A DNA stretch of 64,000 bases from the NCBI RefSeq assembly GCF_003324165.1, contig NW_025407825.1, positions 434,001-498,000 of the forward strand. Direction: 5' to 3'. Source of the DNA: Naegleria lovaniensis (lineage: Eukaryota; Heterolobosea; Eutetramitea; Acrasida; Naegleriidae). Each line of letters opens with the position of its first letter. The stretch's first letter is position 1. Of the stretch, positions 49,493 through 60,456 are shown piece by piece. The notes under the pieces are model-generated. The model was not told the DNA's origin and ran no database searches. It saw nothing but the letters and a program-made list of their open reading frames with translations. Position numbers and translations under genes: made by a program.

Positions 49493-51416
49493 ATGTATGA
49501 ACAACAACATTTGTATCTTTTAGGTGACTTGAAGAGTGTTAATTGGCATGTATTCCCTTCGAATCGTGTGATTAACCTGCTAGATTCGAATGCTCCTTCC
49601 AACTATGACTCGGATGCAGAGACGTTTCACAAAATTACTGGTGATTCCGCCTATCAAATCAAAATACCACTTCCACTCGGTATTACCATTAGAAAAGGTG
49701 AGGAATTTTCAAGTGTTGTTATGTTAGTTTCATAATTTTTTATCGGAACCTGGTTCCCTTTGAAAACGAATATTATGAACGAAATGAAACGATTGCATTA
49801 TGATGATCGATCGATCATGGAATGACTTGTTGAAATAGTCATCTCAGGTCGACATCACACTCATATCATTACTGAAGAAGGAAGAGTTTTAAGCTTTGGA
49901 AGTAATGCACATGGTACGTATATTTTCATCACACCACTTCGTTTGAGAAGTGATTCAAATGATTTTTCATCTCGAATATATTATTATTACATTTACAATA
50001 TATTACATCTATTATTTATTGGTATAATACCTCTATTACTCACACACACAATTTTCATGTTCGTTTTCTTGTATTTTCATGGATTATTCCTTTAAAAGGT
50101 GAGCTCTGCATTGGTAAAATAGGACCCCTGAGTATTGGTCACGACTCTTGTGTGAAAGGTCTTGTTCAAGCAAGAGGTAAAATCAATCAATTCCGAGTGG
50201 TGGATGGTGCAGGTGGAGGATATCATAGCATCTTTCTCACGTCAGATCATCGAGTTTTTGCAGTGGGACTCAACTCTTCTCATCAATGTGGATTGAATCC
50301 AAGTGCTGCCAAGACGATGACTCATCGTTCATCAGAGGATCACAATGATGATACCACTTCTAGTACAACCATGGATGAATTGTTTGGCGAAGAAGAAGAA
50401 GAAGCAAGAAACACTTGTATTACAACACCTCGTGAGATACCTCCAGAACATTTCGATCATCATCAAGTGGTGCGAGTAGGGGCCAGTAATTCTCATAGTG
50501 TATTTCTGACCAAATCACATTTGGTTTATGTTGCTGGATCCAACAGTAATGGAAGTAAGTATATATATATACTACTAAGTGAAAATTACATGTTCTCAAT
50601 TCTCTATGAATCATTCTTAAATCTATCTGAAACAAACACCTACTCTTGATTCACATGGAACACACACTCTTGATTCATATGGAACACTCTCTTCAATATT
50701 TAAAAAATATTCAAAGGTTGTGGTGGAGTGGTTACAACCGATCGACCTCTCTTATTGAAATTTCCATTTGGATTTGATCCTATTGAGGTATCATGTGGTT
50801 ACGATGATACGACCATTCTAAGTGCACAGGGAAGAGCTTTTGGATGTGGATGTAGTAGTTTGGGATCTGTTTATTGTGATACCGTTCATGGAGCATATAC
50901 ATTAAAATCACTCTATGGAGGGAAGAATAATGTAGCTCGGATTAGCAGTGGATACTTTTGTGAGGCCTATCTGGTAAGTTCTCTCTATTGAATGTTGTGA
51001 TCAATTAAATATAAAAGACCTCGGATGGAGCATTAAGGAATGCAAGTGGTAGTATTGAGATTCATGTTTCAAAAAAGAATCATGCACCAACTATGGCTGA
51101 CTCTTCTTTACAAACATTCATTGCAGGAGATTACGCTCTTTACATTACTAATGAATATAATGAAAAGAGAAAAACATTTGGAAAGATTTGTAAATTGTCA
51201 GACTCTACAGACATAACTGGAATTTTTAGTATTGAAGATTTGAGTTTGAGTGTTGGAGCTGCAAGTCAACGTAATTGTTTTATCATTTATCAATATCGAG
51301 ATGAAGATTCTTTTTGGAATGTTTCGAAACATTTCATATTCTTGAACAAGCTGTTGGCTCATGAGAGAAAACCTTTGAGTGATATTGAGATTTTTGTTGA
51401 GGACATTGTGTACTAA
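49493..51416 (+). CDS. RCC1-like repeat protein
   Basis: Five exons, 49493-49697, 49848-49913, 50099-50554, 50717-50973 and 51018-51416, give 460 residues, with junctions in frame. Several RCC1-type blades are visible: HHTHIITEEGRVLSFGSNAHG (exon 2, completed to GELCIG in exon 3), GGGYHSIFLTSDHRVFAVGLN, GASNSHSVFLTKSHLVYVAGSN and SCGYDDTTILSAQGRAFGCG. The blades are spaced unevenly, with a polar insert in exon 3 (~155-185). The C-terminal ~100 residues were not recognised. RCC1 folds act as Ran or Rab exchange factors, kinases' regulatory domains or scaffolds; no specific partner is evident. Confidence 0.78.
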
Positions 51417-51627
51417 CCAGCATATTCCATAAAACAGTGGTCTTTGTAACAACAACTTGTCACGTTGTTGTTGACCTTTTGAATTCCAATGGTGAACGTT
51501 GGTTTTGAATTTTTATTATTCAAAAAAAAATACTCATCAACATTGCTTATTTGATGTTTAATTGAAGGTGGATTAACTGATAATTAATACATTAAAAATA
51601 ACGCGTGCACCAAATATCATCATCATC

Positions 51628-52056
51628 ATGGCATATTTATTACCACATTTAAATTCGGGTTGGGCTGTTGATCAAGCCATTGTTACGGAAGAGGAGCGAA
51701 TTGTGCTGATCAGATTTGGACACGATTGGGATGCTACTTGTATGGAGATGGATGAATGCCTGAGTAAAATAGCAGAGAAAGTAAAGAATATGTGCGTTAT
51801 TTATTTAGTAGATATTACCAAAGTTCCGAATTTCAACAAGATGTATGAATTATATGATCCATGTACAGTCATGTTTTTCTTTAGAAACAAGCACATCATG
51901 ATCGATTTAGGAACAGGTGATAATAACAAAATTAATTGGGCTATAACAGATAAGCAAGAAATGATTGACATTATTGAAACAGTTTATCGGGGAGCAAAGA
52001 AAGGAAGAGGTTTGGTCGTCTCACCCAAAGACTATTCCACGAGATATCGATACTAA
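51628..52056 (+). CDS. TXNL4A: Dim1/TXNL4A, U5 snRNP 15-kDa protein
   Basis: A single exon of 142 residues, exactly the length of the human protein. The thioredoxin-like fold begins LLPHLNSGWAVDQAI, followed by LIRFGHDWDATCMEMDE, VYLVDI-type strand IYLVDITKVPNFNKMYEL, and DPCTVMFFFRNKHIMIDLGTG. The end is KDYSTRYRY. It is a core component of the U4/U6.U5 tri-snRNP in pre-mRNA splicing and among the most conserved proteins in eukaryotes. Confidence 0.97.
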   Translation: MAYLLPHLNSGWAVDQAIVTEEERIVLIRFGHDWDATCMEMDECLSKIAEKVKNMCVIYLVDITKVPNFNKMYELYDPCTVMFFFRNKHIMIDLGTGDNNKINWAITDKQEMIDIIETVYRGAKKGRGLVVSPKDYSTRYRY

Positions 52057-52077
52057 ACTGATGTCAATTCTCATGTT

Positions 52078-53865
52078 CTAGTGTTGATATTTCAAACTTA
52101 GGCATAGGCAAACCACTTTTCTTTCCTCCATTTGATATTCAAGCATGATCTTGTCATAGGCAAGCATTATGGTGATCTCGTACGATGGAGTTTGATACCA
52201 CACTTCCCGCAAGACTCTTTTCGGGAGAACGTCACACAGATTGAAATGTGTGACGACAGACCCTCGCGAATTTTCTATCACAAATATATCTCCATTGGAC
52301 AATAAAGCTACAATTAAATCCGTCTCGGAATCATAATCAACACTTAACACGTCGTACGCGTAGTAGGTGACGTTTTTCTTTGCTTGACGAGCCTTAGATC
52401 GGCTTCTTGCAGTTGTCAACTTGTATTGCTGAGTCATTTCTTTAAGAGAGTCAACGGTTATTTCGTAATCGAGAGAGAGGCCGTTTGTCACTCGATCAAT
52501 AGAAATACATCTAATGAAGTGAGGATGATTTAACAGTATTCGTTCGTGCCTATCTACAATAATACAAGGTGAGAGAGGTGTAAAGGAAAGGGTGGATTCT
52601 TGTGGGGTGGTATCTTTAAATATCAAGTATTGGTGCTCATCAATGATTTTATCCAAACAATAACGATTAAAATTATGCAAGGGCAAGCTATTTCCTGTGG
52701 GTTTCAATTTCCAAAGCTCGAATTCTAGCCTTCCAGAGTTAGGATGTTTTCTTAAAGTGGTTAGACAATTAGGTACAGACACATCATGGTAAATGTATTC
52801 TGATTTTGCAATTAGTTTGCAAAAACCATTCGTCGAAAGCTCTACAAGTCCATTTCCTTCTTTTGCCTCAGCTTTCATTCCAGCAAATACTGGGCATTTC
52901 ACTGATTTTGGAACAGAACAACTAATATTTGATGCTAAAATCAATGGATGGGCAGTTGGATCAATGTCTAGTGTGATGGGTAATGGGGTTTTAAGTCCAT
53001 AATATCCGTCTAACAGAGATCCATTGGGTACGAGCACAGAAAAGTTTTGAATGAGTTCATCTAAATTAAATATTTTCACTTCATCATTTCCGTAACCAAG
53101 AAATAGCAAATTTGAGTGAAGCGAGACTGTTGAGAGTTTTTTCCCAAACACTGACTTTTTGAGAAGAAATCTTGCTTTCAAACCCAGTGAATAACTCTTG
53201 TTTGTGAATTCAAGAATGGTCACTTGCATTGCACTTCTATTTTTCAAGTTTGAAACAAAATATATTGTCTCAAAGTGAACATTGTTCCGAATGCAAGTAA
53301 CATGTGTCGATGAGACATCACTTTGTGAAGAATTTCCTATAAAGAGAATCAGAGGAATTTTCTGCTCATATATTAATTGTCCATTGTCCGAATGAAAATG
53401 ATACAAGTAGTTGGATCTCGTCAATGCTAGTATTTGATTTAGATAAATATTTAAAGGATTTGCAATAGAAATTACGCTAACGATCTTGTCCATTTTTCTA
53501 TCTTCGCTACGTGCTGATTTCTTTCCTGTTTTTGATGTATCTAGCTTCATATTAGCAAAACAATCACCGTCGTCGTTCATAACCGTTTGAAAGTTGTTAC
53601 TGTACAATTTCTCTGCATAGTGAATATTATCCTTATCAGTAATATGATATTGATATTCAAATGAAAATAGTTTAGCTTGTTGAAGCATGGATTCGGAAAT
53701 TACTTCTTTGAGCATGAAAGCCTCTGAGGCATAGTAAGATGATGGATTTTTCTTTACATTATCACGAAAGTGTATGGATCTATTGAATAGCTTTCTTTGT
53801 AGAGAATATTTCCTTTGTGTACTGCAAAGTTCATGAACGGGACTCAGAGTTTCATTCTTTTGCAT
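52078..53865 (-). CDS. DCAF17-like beta-propeller protein
   Basis: A single exon of 595 residues. The order of features follows DCAF17: a strand-rich region, then LLFLGYGNDEVKIFNLDELIQNF (compare the ILIVMYSSGLVRLYSF segment of human DCAF17), then a stretch around LILASNISCSVPKSVKCPVFAG, then SEYIYHDVS, and a C-terminal block with YDVLSVDYDSETDLIVALLS and REVWYQTPSYEITIMLAYDK. Human DCAF17 is a nucleolar substrate receptor of the CUL4-DDB1 ubiquitin ligase and is mutated in Woodhouse-Sakati syndrome. The match is from memory of motif order and would need a profile search. Start ATG follows AAAAAA on this strand. Confidence 0.6.
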   Translation of the reverse strand: MQKNETLSPVHELCSTQRKYSLQRKLFNRSIHFRDNVKKNPSSYYASEAFMLKEVISESMLQQAKLFSFEYQYHITDKDNIHYAEKLYSNNFQTVMNDDGDCFANMKLDTSKTGKKSARSEDRKMDKIVSVISIANPLNIYLNQILALTRSNYLYHFHSDNGQLIYEQKIPLILFIGNSSQSDVSSTHVTCIRNNVHFETIYFVSNLKNRSAMQVTILEFTNKSYSLGLKARFLLKKSVFGKKLSTVSLHSNLLFLGYGNDEVKIFNLDELIQNFSVLVPNGSLLDGYYGLKTPLPITLDIDPTAHPLILASNISCSVPKSVKCPVFAGMKAEAKEGNGLVELSTNGFCKLIAKSEYIYHDVSVPNCLTTLRKHPNSGRLEFELWKLKPTGNSLPLHNFNRYCLDKIIDEHQYLIFKDTTPQESTLSFTPLSPCIIVDRHERILLNHPHFIRCISIDRVTNGLSLDYEITVDSLKEMTQQYKLTTARSRSKARQAKKNVTYYAYDVLSVDYDSETDLIVALLSNGDIFVIENSRGSVVTHFNLCDVLPKRVLREVWYQTPSYEITIMLAYDKIMLEYQMEERKVVCLCLSLKYQH

Positions 53866-54104
53866 TTTTTTTAAATTGAAAACTAAAATTTTCGTTCATT
53901 GTAAAGATGGAAAAAGGAGTTTGGACCAACACTCCTACGAAAGAGACGCTCTTTTGGTTTAGCTTGTAAACTTGGCCTTCATTCGTTTAATGGCAACCGT
54001 ATTTTCATGGAATCGTCTCTTGTTTGAAACAGTTGGTTCTATTTCAATGTAAAGCAATTAGAAACTGAATTGATTCTTCTTAAAAGAAAAAAATATCATC
54101 ACAC
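53866..54104. promoter_or_regulatory. Divergent promoter region
   Basis: These 239 bases separate the DCAF17-like gene (minus) and the RING-CH gene (plus) start codons. Both starts are flanked by A-rich stretches. No defined motif was recognised. Confidence 0.4.
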
Positions 54105-55366
54105 ATGTATTCGGAAGAAACTGATCTCAAAAAAGCCTTTGAAGGCTCATCTGGAGGCGTTATTGGAATTCCTCATTCTTCACCCTATCACATTGATGAG
54201 AATTTGCGTGAGAAGAAACAATTATTAGAAAATCAATTACATGATCAACACGCTCCCTATGAAGATGATACAGCTGTAGGTAGAAGAAATCAAAACGTTG
54301 TTTTAACATTTTAAATCGGAATGGTATTTAGATTCGCCACTCACTTGGAAATACAACATATCATTCAACATCTCATATTCATGATGAAGAAACGGAACGA
54401 ATTTGTCGATGTTGTCATGGAATACTTACTGCCAATGATGACTTTATTGCTCCTTGCAAATGTGCTGGTAGTATGAAATATGTGCATCGTTATTGTCTGG
54501 ATCAATGGAGAGCTGTTTCACCAAAAGCTTCATCGTTTTATGCATGTGATATTTGTGGACACCAATACGAAATCAAAGATGTGGATGAACATGGAAATGT
54601 TGTTACTGGGGCAAGTGGATACAAGCCTTCATCTATTATCAAATTTGGAACTTTAATTGCCATCGACTTTTCGATTATATTGATTGTTTGGCAGGTACTC
54701 GTCTTTATTTGTGTTGGAATTTTTGCATTGTGCGACTATGACTATGCGTTAAGGGCCAAATTATTTGGCAACATGAATGTTTTTGTTGCTTCTTACATGT
54801 AGGTTTCAAATTTTAGAATTTGAATTCATCATTCATGTGGAATTATTGTAATCAGATGTGGACTCACCTTATTCTTCTTCATTTTGGGGTTGATTGGATT
54901 ATGCTGTCTTGGATTTGTATTATTGAACAAGTTAGTCAATGGAACATTTTTTGGAAATTGTTGCATTGCAGATGATTTTTATGCCTATGACAATTATCCT
55001 TACTATGGCAGATATAGAACCTCATACTATGACTTCTCAGATATGTGTTTCTGGTTTTGTTTTTGGAATTCATTGTACGGAAGGCCTGATCGATCATGTT
55101 TTGGTGGCTGTTATGGATGCTCTATGGGAAGTGGAGATTGCAATTGCAATGGAGGGAGTGACTGTGGAGGAGGTGGAAATGGAGATGGTATGGCAATCGC
55201 ATTGCTTGTTATTGTGGTTGTCATTGCTGTCATTGGTGTCTTTTTTGGTTTAATCTTGATGGGAGTTTTAGGATACAGAATTTTTACTAGAAGATTGAGA
55301 GTTTTACAAAGAAAAGAGATTGCCAAATTCCAACAAATTCAAAATTATTGGAAAATTGAGGCTTGA
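54105..55366 (+). CDS. MARCH-type RING-CH membrane E3 ubiquitin ligase
   Basis: Three exons, 54105-54275, 54332-54798 and 54856-55366, give 382 residues. The RING-CH domain (C4HC3) is at ~80-130: ICRCCHG, then APCKCAGSMKYVHRYCLDQW, then YACDICG. Three hydrophobic segments follow: IIKFGTLIAIDFSIILIVWQ and its extension, LTLFFFILGLIGLCCLGFVL across the last splice, and ALLVIVVVIAVIGVFFGLIL near the end. Between the last two lies a Cys/Gly/Tyr-rich loop. The protein should ubiquitinate membrane proteins from the cytosolic face of an endomembrane. Confidence 0.88.
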
Positions 55367-55517
55367 AATTGTTGCATTCTAAATTCAATGTCCAACCTAC
55401 AAAAGAACATAATGACTGGATCGTTTTTTCAACACGAATAAACTCCATTTCGAAATATTCACGTGAATCTCTTCCTATTTCTCGAATAGAACAAAAAAAA
55501 AATACAACTCTCTTCCA

Positions 55518-56604
55518 ATGCCAAACACCAAAGCAATTTTCACCAACATTTCTAAAGGCTTCAGAGATGGAATGAATTTACCTCTAGCAATTGATATATT
55601 CGCAAAAAGTAAAACATTGAAGCCATTATTTGCACAATGCTTTGTTTTGAATGGATGTCTGTTTGTTGGAAGTATAATATTCTTTGACTATATCGCGACA
55701 CCGTTATTTAATTCATCAACGGCTTCGGAAGCAAACGGGAATGGACTAGACCAAAATGCAGTGAACACAGATTATTTATCATTTATTTTAGGGTTATTAT
55801 TTGCTAGTTTAAAGAATGTATGTGTTCGTTGAAGCTTCCGAATTATATTTCAATTACAAATTTCGAAAATCACGATGGATAGTTATTTTGGATATGGCCA
55901 TTGTATACAGTCAGTTTTATCTTATCAGCTGCTTGGTATGATGATATAGCGGAACACGTGGCCAAGAAGACTTCTTTGCATAAGAGGGCTTCATCTCAAT
56001 CAGGTAGTTCAAATAGTTTAGATTTTAGAAGGTACCTTTCATTTATGTTCCTTTTAGTTTATTATTTAATTTCATACAAAATAGTAATATCATTAAGAAA
56101 ATAAGTGATCTAATTTATAGACCAATCATATTCTTTATATTCCTTTTACAGGCCTCATTGGTTTCTGTGGTTCCAATATTTGGTACCATTACTGGTTTTG
56201 TTCTGTACAGTTGGTTGTATGCATTCTATGCTTTTGAATACGTGTGGTCATATAAGGGATACTCATTGGAGAGAAGGATCAAATACTTTGAAGAGCGTTG
56301 GGGATACATGTTAGCTTTTGGAGCTCCAAATGCATTTTTGTCGAACTATTTCCCTTTCTTTTTATCATCTGGAGTATGGGCAATGCTCTTTCCAATGTTC
56401 ATTGTGCTTGCTATGGTCAGTAAACCACCATCGAGCAGTGAAGTTGAGAGTGAAGACCTCAAACCACCAAGAATTTTTTCATACACAATCAAAGCAAGCA
56501 GCATTTTGCTCAACAATGTGAAAAATTTTGTCCAGAGTAGGAGCTCGGCTGATGATACCCAACAAGCATCGGATGAAAACAAAACCCCCAATGTAAATTA
56601 TTGA
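55518..56604 (+). CDS. EI24: EI24-like ER membrane protein
   Basis: Three exons, 55518-55817, 55883-56031 and 56121-56604, give 310 residues. Multiple membrane segments are visible; LFWIWPLYTVSFILSAAWYDDIAEH matches the EI24 pattern of an FW-x-P-x-Y start and the WYxDIA motif (written here as one helix split by the exon start). Exon 3 must start at 56121, since this keeps frame and adds PIIFFIFLLQASLVSVVPIF as a continuous helix. Then come FAYEYVW-like FYAFEYVWSYKG and ERWGYMLAFGAPNAFLS. EI24 (plant and worm EPG-4) works at the ER in autophagy. The last ~70 residues are polar. Confidence 0.86.
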
Positions 56605-56641
56605 ACCTGTAATTTTGAAGATTAAAAAGTTTGAGGCAAAT

Positions 56642-59017
56642 TTAATGTGCTCGAAGTGTGTACAAGATGGCACTTAAACTGGCAATAAATGGCATGAAAA
56701 CCATCCATTTCAGCAGCGAGAAGAAGCCAATGTTGAAACTCAATGAAATGTAATCGGTATATAATTGCCCAAACTCATTTCTGAGTTCAACTGTGATAAT
56801 GGCGTTATGGGTTCGTTCTTCTGGAGTGTTAACTTCAACTCGGTAATATCCAGGTTTTTGATATTTTGCTTCATAAAGAACCTTACGAGCGCCCAATAAA
56901 ATTCTGACATTGTAGGCAATAGGTAGACGATCTCTGGAATTAGTTTTTCTATTGTCAACAATTTCAAATTCCAAATCAACTGTTGATCCAATTACATCTC
57001 TGTATTCTCTGCTCTTGAAATAAATACCATATAAATTATCTCTATATTTAAAACCATTTTCATATTGCATTTGATAAGGAGTAGCCTTCAATGGATGATA
57101 TGGGGCTTCAGTAGACAAACAAATTAAATTTCCGTTCATGGTACTAACCAACAGGTCCAATTTTCCATTACCTGTAAGGTCATCAGCTAACACTTGACTG
57201 TATGCTTTCTCTCCAATGTCTACACGATCAATACAACCTGTTTTACCATTAATAATATATAAGTATCCATCGAATGAAGGTAATACAATATCGAGAGAGC
57301 CATCGTTGGAGGATGTGGAATTTGTTAAATCCACAAGAAGAGCTGGACTGTAAATGGAGGATCCGGTTTTGATTGGAAAAGGTTTTAACACCTTTCCTGT
57401 TTCTCCATCCACGGCCCAAACATGTCCAGTTGAAGTTCCGACAACTAACTCCAATTTACCATCACCATTAATGTCACCAACAGATGGTGCTTGAGCAGCA
57501 GATCCAGACAATCTTTGAGACCAGATTTCTTTTCCTTTTCCATTAAAGCATGCAAGGTTAGAGTTGAAATCAACAGCACAAATTTCAATAAATCCATCGT
57601 TATTTACATCTTCAGCAATGACTTGTCCCTGAATTTCGCCCATAAGTATTGGGAATCCATCTAACAATTTTCCATGACTATTGTATGCATAAATCCAACC
57701 AAGGCCAGTACCAACAATAACATCTAAAGATCCATCTCCATCAACATCTGCAACCGTAGGATTTCCATAGATGTATGCTTTTTGTTTCACCGTATCAGTG
57801 GTCATATCAAGGTGAACGTCCCATTTGATTTTTCTTGTGGACAAGTCATACACAGCAATACCACCAGCAACATATTTGTCCATATCAATATCGACGTCCA
57901 ATTCAAACATATTTTGGTGGTAGTATTCTCTATCATAAAAATACGACACAGAAACTATTAATTCATCTTTTCCATCGCCATCTAAATCAGCAATTACGGG
58001 TGTAGATAAGACATGAGCGTCAACAGTAATATACTCTTTTCCTCCTTTCTTGATCGTCGTATGATGAGAGTAGTGTTGATGCTGCTCTGTCGATTCTAAT
58101 TTCTCTCCAAGGAATGGTCGCAATGATTGGGGTGTATGAACTTTTTGCTGAATTAATGAAAGAGAAGCCCTAGCTTCGGAGCTTAATAATCCCTCCGTTC
58201 CTGGAGCTGCTTTTGCAACTTGGAGTAATTTTCTATTTGTTTTGGTATTGTCGTTGGATCCTTTGTTAGATGGGTTCTCTTTTTGTCTTCTCTTACTTTT
58301 AGCTTCCTCGGCATGCTTTTCAGATTCTTTTTGTGAAAGTGAAAGAGACACGTCAAACTTATCATTTTCTAGACCCTTAAACCACAATTTGTCTACCATT
58401 AATCCAGGAATTTCAATGGTGAAATCAGATAACAATTCACCCTTCCAATTAAAGAACAAAATTTCACCGTTGGCTGTGGTAACAACAACATCTTTGATAT
58501 TATCACCATTAACATCATACAGCAATACTGATGAGTGAGAAGCAAGTTGGCTATGAGTGTATGGCCAATGGCTATTTCCTTCTTTATGTTCAGCACCACT
58601 ATCACCATTCAATACTTGAATATATCGCACAAAAGTGGGAACGATGATATGCTTCTTATCGGCGTTTTGACCGCTATTAACGTTCATCAAATTTGTAATA
58701 TATGGAGTTTGATAGACCGAACTATCCACATTGGTTCTCCAGTTAATTCCGATTTCATGTTTACATCTTCTCTTGTTTCTCACTTTGGTAGCATCAAGCT
58801 CTCCTTTTACCTCCTCTGCTGTTATTGCTGTAGTATCCGAGAATTTGCTCTTTGGCTGATCGGTATCTTTTCGTACTGGTTTTGATTGTTGAGAATATAC
58901 AACTCCTCGATGATCTAAAGAAATCATGAGAAGGCCAACAGCAATCATCAACACAAAAACTGCAAGCCTCGAACAAGCCTTTCGTGGCAGTAGGATGGTT
59001 TGGGCTTGTTTGATCAT
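56642..59017 (-). CDS. DEX1-like FG-GAP (integrin-alpha N-type) membrane protein
   Basis: A single exon of 791 residues. The N-terminus has a signal anchor (LAVFVLMIAVGLLMISL, ~18-34) and the C-terminus a second hydrophobic segment (LKWMVFMPFIASLSAILY). The body holds FG-GAP/VCBS-type repeats with calcium-binding loops: DVNGDNIKDVVVTT, DLDGDGKDELIVSVS, DVDGDGSLDVIVGTG, DVNNDGFIEICAVD and DINGDGKLELVVGTS. A ~65-residue Lys/Ser-rich insert (~245-310) separates the first repeat from the rest. This order matches plant DEX1, needed for pollen exine and calcium homeostasis. A surface or endomembrane calcium-binding role is likely. Confidence 0.83.
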   Translation of the reverse strand: MIKQAQTILLPRKACSRLAVFVLMIAVGLLMISLDHRGVVYSQQSKPVRKDTDQPKSKFSDTTAITAEEVKGELDATKVRNKRRCKHEIGINWRTNVDSSVYQTPYITNLMNVNSGQNADKKHIIVPTFVRYIQVLNGDSGAEHKEGNSHWPYTHSQLASHSSVLLYDVNGDNIKDVVVTTANGEILFFNWKGELLSDFTIEIPGLMVDKLWFKGLENDKFDVSLSLSQKESEKHAEEAKSKRRQKENPSNKGSNDNTKTNRKLLQVAKAAPGTEGLLSSEARASLSLIQQKVHTPQSLRPFLGEKLESTEQHQHYSHHTTIKKGGKEYITVDAHVLSTPVIADLDGDGKDELIVSVSYFYDREYYHQNMFELDVDIDMDKYVAGGIAVYDLSTRKIKWDVHLDMTTDTVKQKAYIYGNPTVADVDGDGSLDVIVGTGLGWIYAYNSHGKLLDGFPILMGEIQGQVIAEDVNNDGFIEICAVDFNSNLACFNGKGKEIWSQRLSGSAAQAPSVGDINGDGKLELVVGTSTGHVWAVDGETGKVLKPFPIKTGSSIYSPALLVDLTNSTSSNDGSLDIVLPSFDGYLYIINGKTGCIDRVDIGEKAYSQVLADDLTGNGKLDLLVSTMNGNLICLSTEAPYHPLKATPYQMQYENGFKYRDNLYGIYFKSREYRDVIGSTVDLEFEIVDNRKTNSRDRLPIAYNVRILLGARKVLYEAKYQKPGYYRVEVNTPEERTHNAIITVELRNEFGQLYTDYISLSFNIGFFSLLKWMVFMPFIASLSAILYTLRAH

Positions 59018-59301
59018 TTTTTCATCATCATCAAAATAGTTTGCTCACACTTACAAAAAACACGTTTTTACTTTTTGCGCAATTAATAATTGGTCTTATT
59101 GTGTTGTTATTAATCTGTGGTTTTAATATATACTCTAGAATGTTACACCACAAACTACGCCTGAGCGTAAAGTGCAAAAACTGACGAAGAAAAAATTCGG
59201 CTCGTTTTAGTAAGTCCCGGAGTCAAAAAAAATGGAGTGATTGGTCTGTGGTGTTGTTTTCTGCTTCTCACACAAAAAAACACACCAACAACACACACAA
59301 C
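59018..59301. promoter_or_regulatory. Divergent promoter region
   Basis: These 284 bases separate the DEX1-like gene (minus) and the micro-exon gene (plus) start codons. A TATA-like TTAATATATAC lies at about 59125-59135. The plus leader is CA-rich (ACACACACAAC before ATG). Confidence 0.4.
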
Positions 59302-60456
59302 ATGGAAGCTGAATTAGTGGTCATTGAAGAGGGCACTGTGCCTCTATACTGTGTAAGTAATTGATTATTACCACAACAACAACATCATCAAACAACAATT
59401 TCAACACCTACACTAATCTTTACCTCAGCTTGGTGTTTCTGATTGTGATTCGAGTTGCGAAACAAATACTAATCACGTAAGTACTAGTGAATATCGTTCA
59501 CCTTGTATTGATCTCAATTATCAAGGCCAATGAATCACCAGCATTGGATAGCCAATCCACAACGAACCAGAGTACGAACAATGTAAGTATTATGTTTGTC
59601 CAGTATTCAGCAGTAACATATTTCACAAGATTCCTTCATCATCAAGCATCGAAATGAACCCTTCTCACCCATCATCACCAGTAATGACTACCTCTACAGT
59701 ATGTTTCAAATTTGTTACAATGTGTTTGCTTAACTTGTTCAGGAATGGATCTTCACAGACGAAACTATATCATTTCCACCTTGCTGTCTGTTGCCTAGCA
59801 CAAGCAGCTTCTCTGGTATTGTTGATGAGACACAATGTACGATAACACCAAACAACAAATGTGATGATGACAATATTTCCCAACAGAGCAAAAAACGAAA
59901 ATCAAGAACCACAGATGAAGCTGCTGAAGACACTCACAAGGAATATCAATTCACTTTAGAGAAAGGACTGTTTGAATTTGTACCAAAATATAATTCCTTT
60001 AAAGAAGTACCAGATGAGAAGAAACAAATTTATGGAATTATATGGGAACAGTTCGCCAAATGTGCAAGAAATATTATTTATCAACATCTACAGATGAGAT
60101 GTTCAAACTCCATCAGCCATGAAACGGTTGGATGTTGCAACCCAAACGTGTTTTATCTTGCTCTGAGGGGAACAAAGGCTAAATATTACCAATGGTATCA
60201 AGACATTTTGTGGAATGGCCTAAAGAAGAGACAGAAGTGCATTCAATTCAGATTTACTGACAGTGTTCCTCCTTTAGACAAATGCAAGCATTGGTCTGAG
60301 TTGGAAATTACTCACTCACGTCTTACACGTAAATTCGGAAAGAAGATTACGAAACACAAGATGAAAATTGTATACATTTCTCTCACATGTAATGTGGAAA
60401 CTAATCAAGTGTGGACATCGTTCAAGTTTGACAAAGAATTCGAGTTTGTACAATAA
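59302..60456 (+). CDS. Micro-exon gene, unknown product
   Basis: The model has five exons: 59302-59352 (51 bases), 59429-59476 (48), 59526-59582 (57), 59630-59698 (69) and 59743-60456. All four introns fall between codons, and the total is 312 residues. The first four exons encode Ser/Thr/Asn-rich, cysteine-containing segments. The last encodes a basic patch (KKRKSRTT) followed by a ~170-residue folded-looking domain: YGIIWEQFAKCARNIIYQ, KYYQWYQDILWNGLKKRQ and KMKIVYISLTCNVE. The family was not recognised. Donors are GTAAGT or GTATGT. For exon 4 the acceptor at 59629 was chosen because the nearby one at 59646 breaks the frame. Confidence 0.62.
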
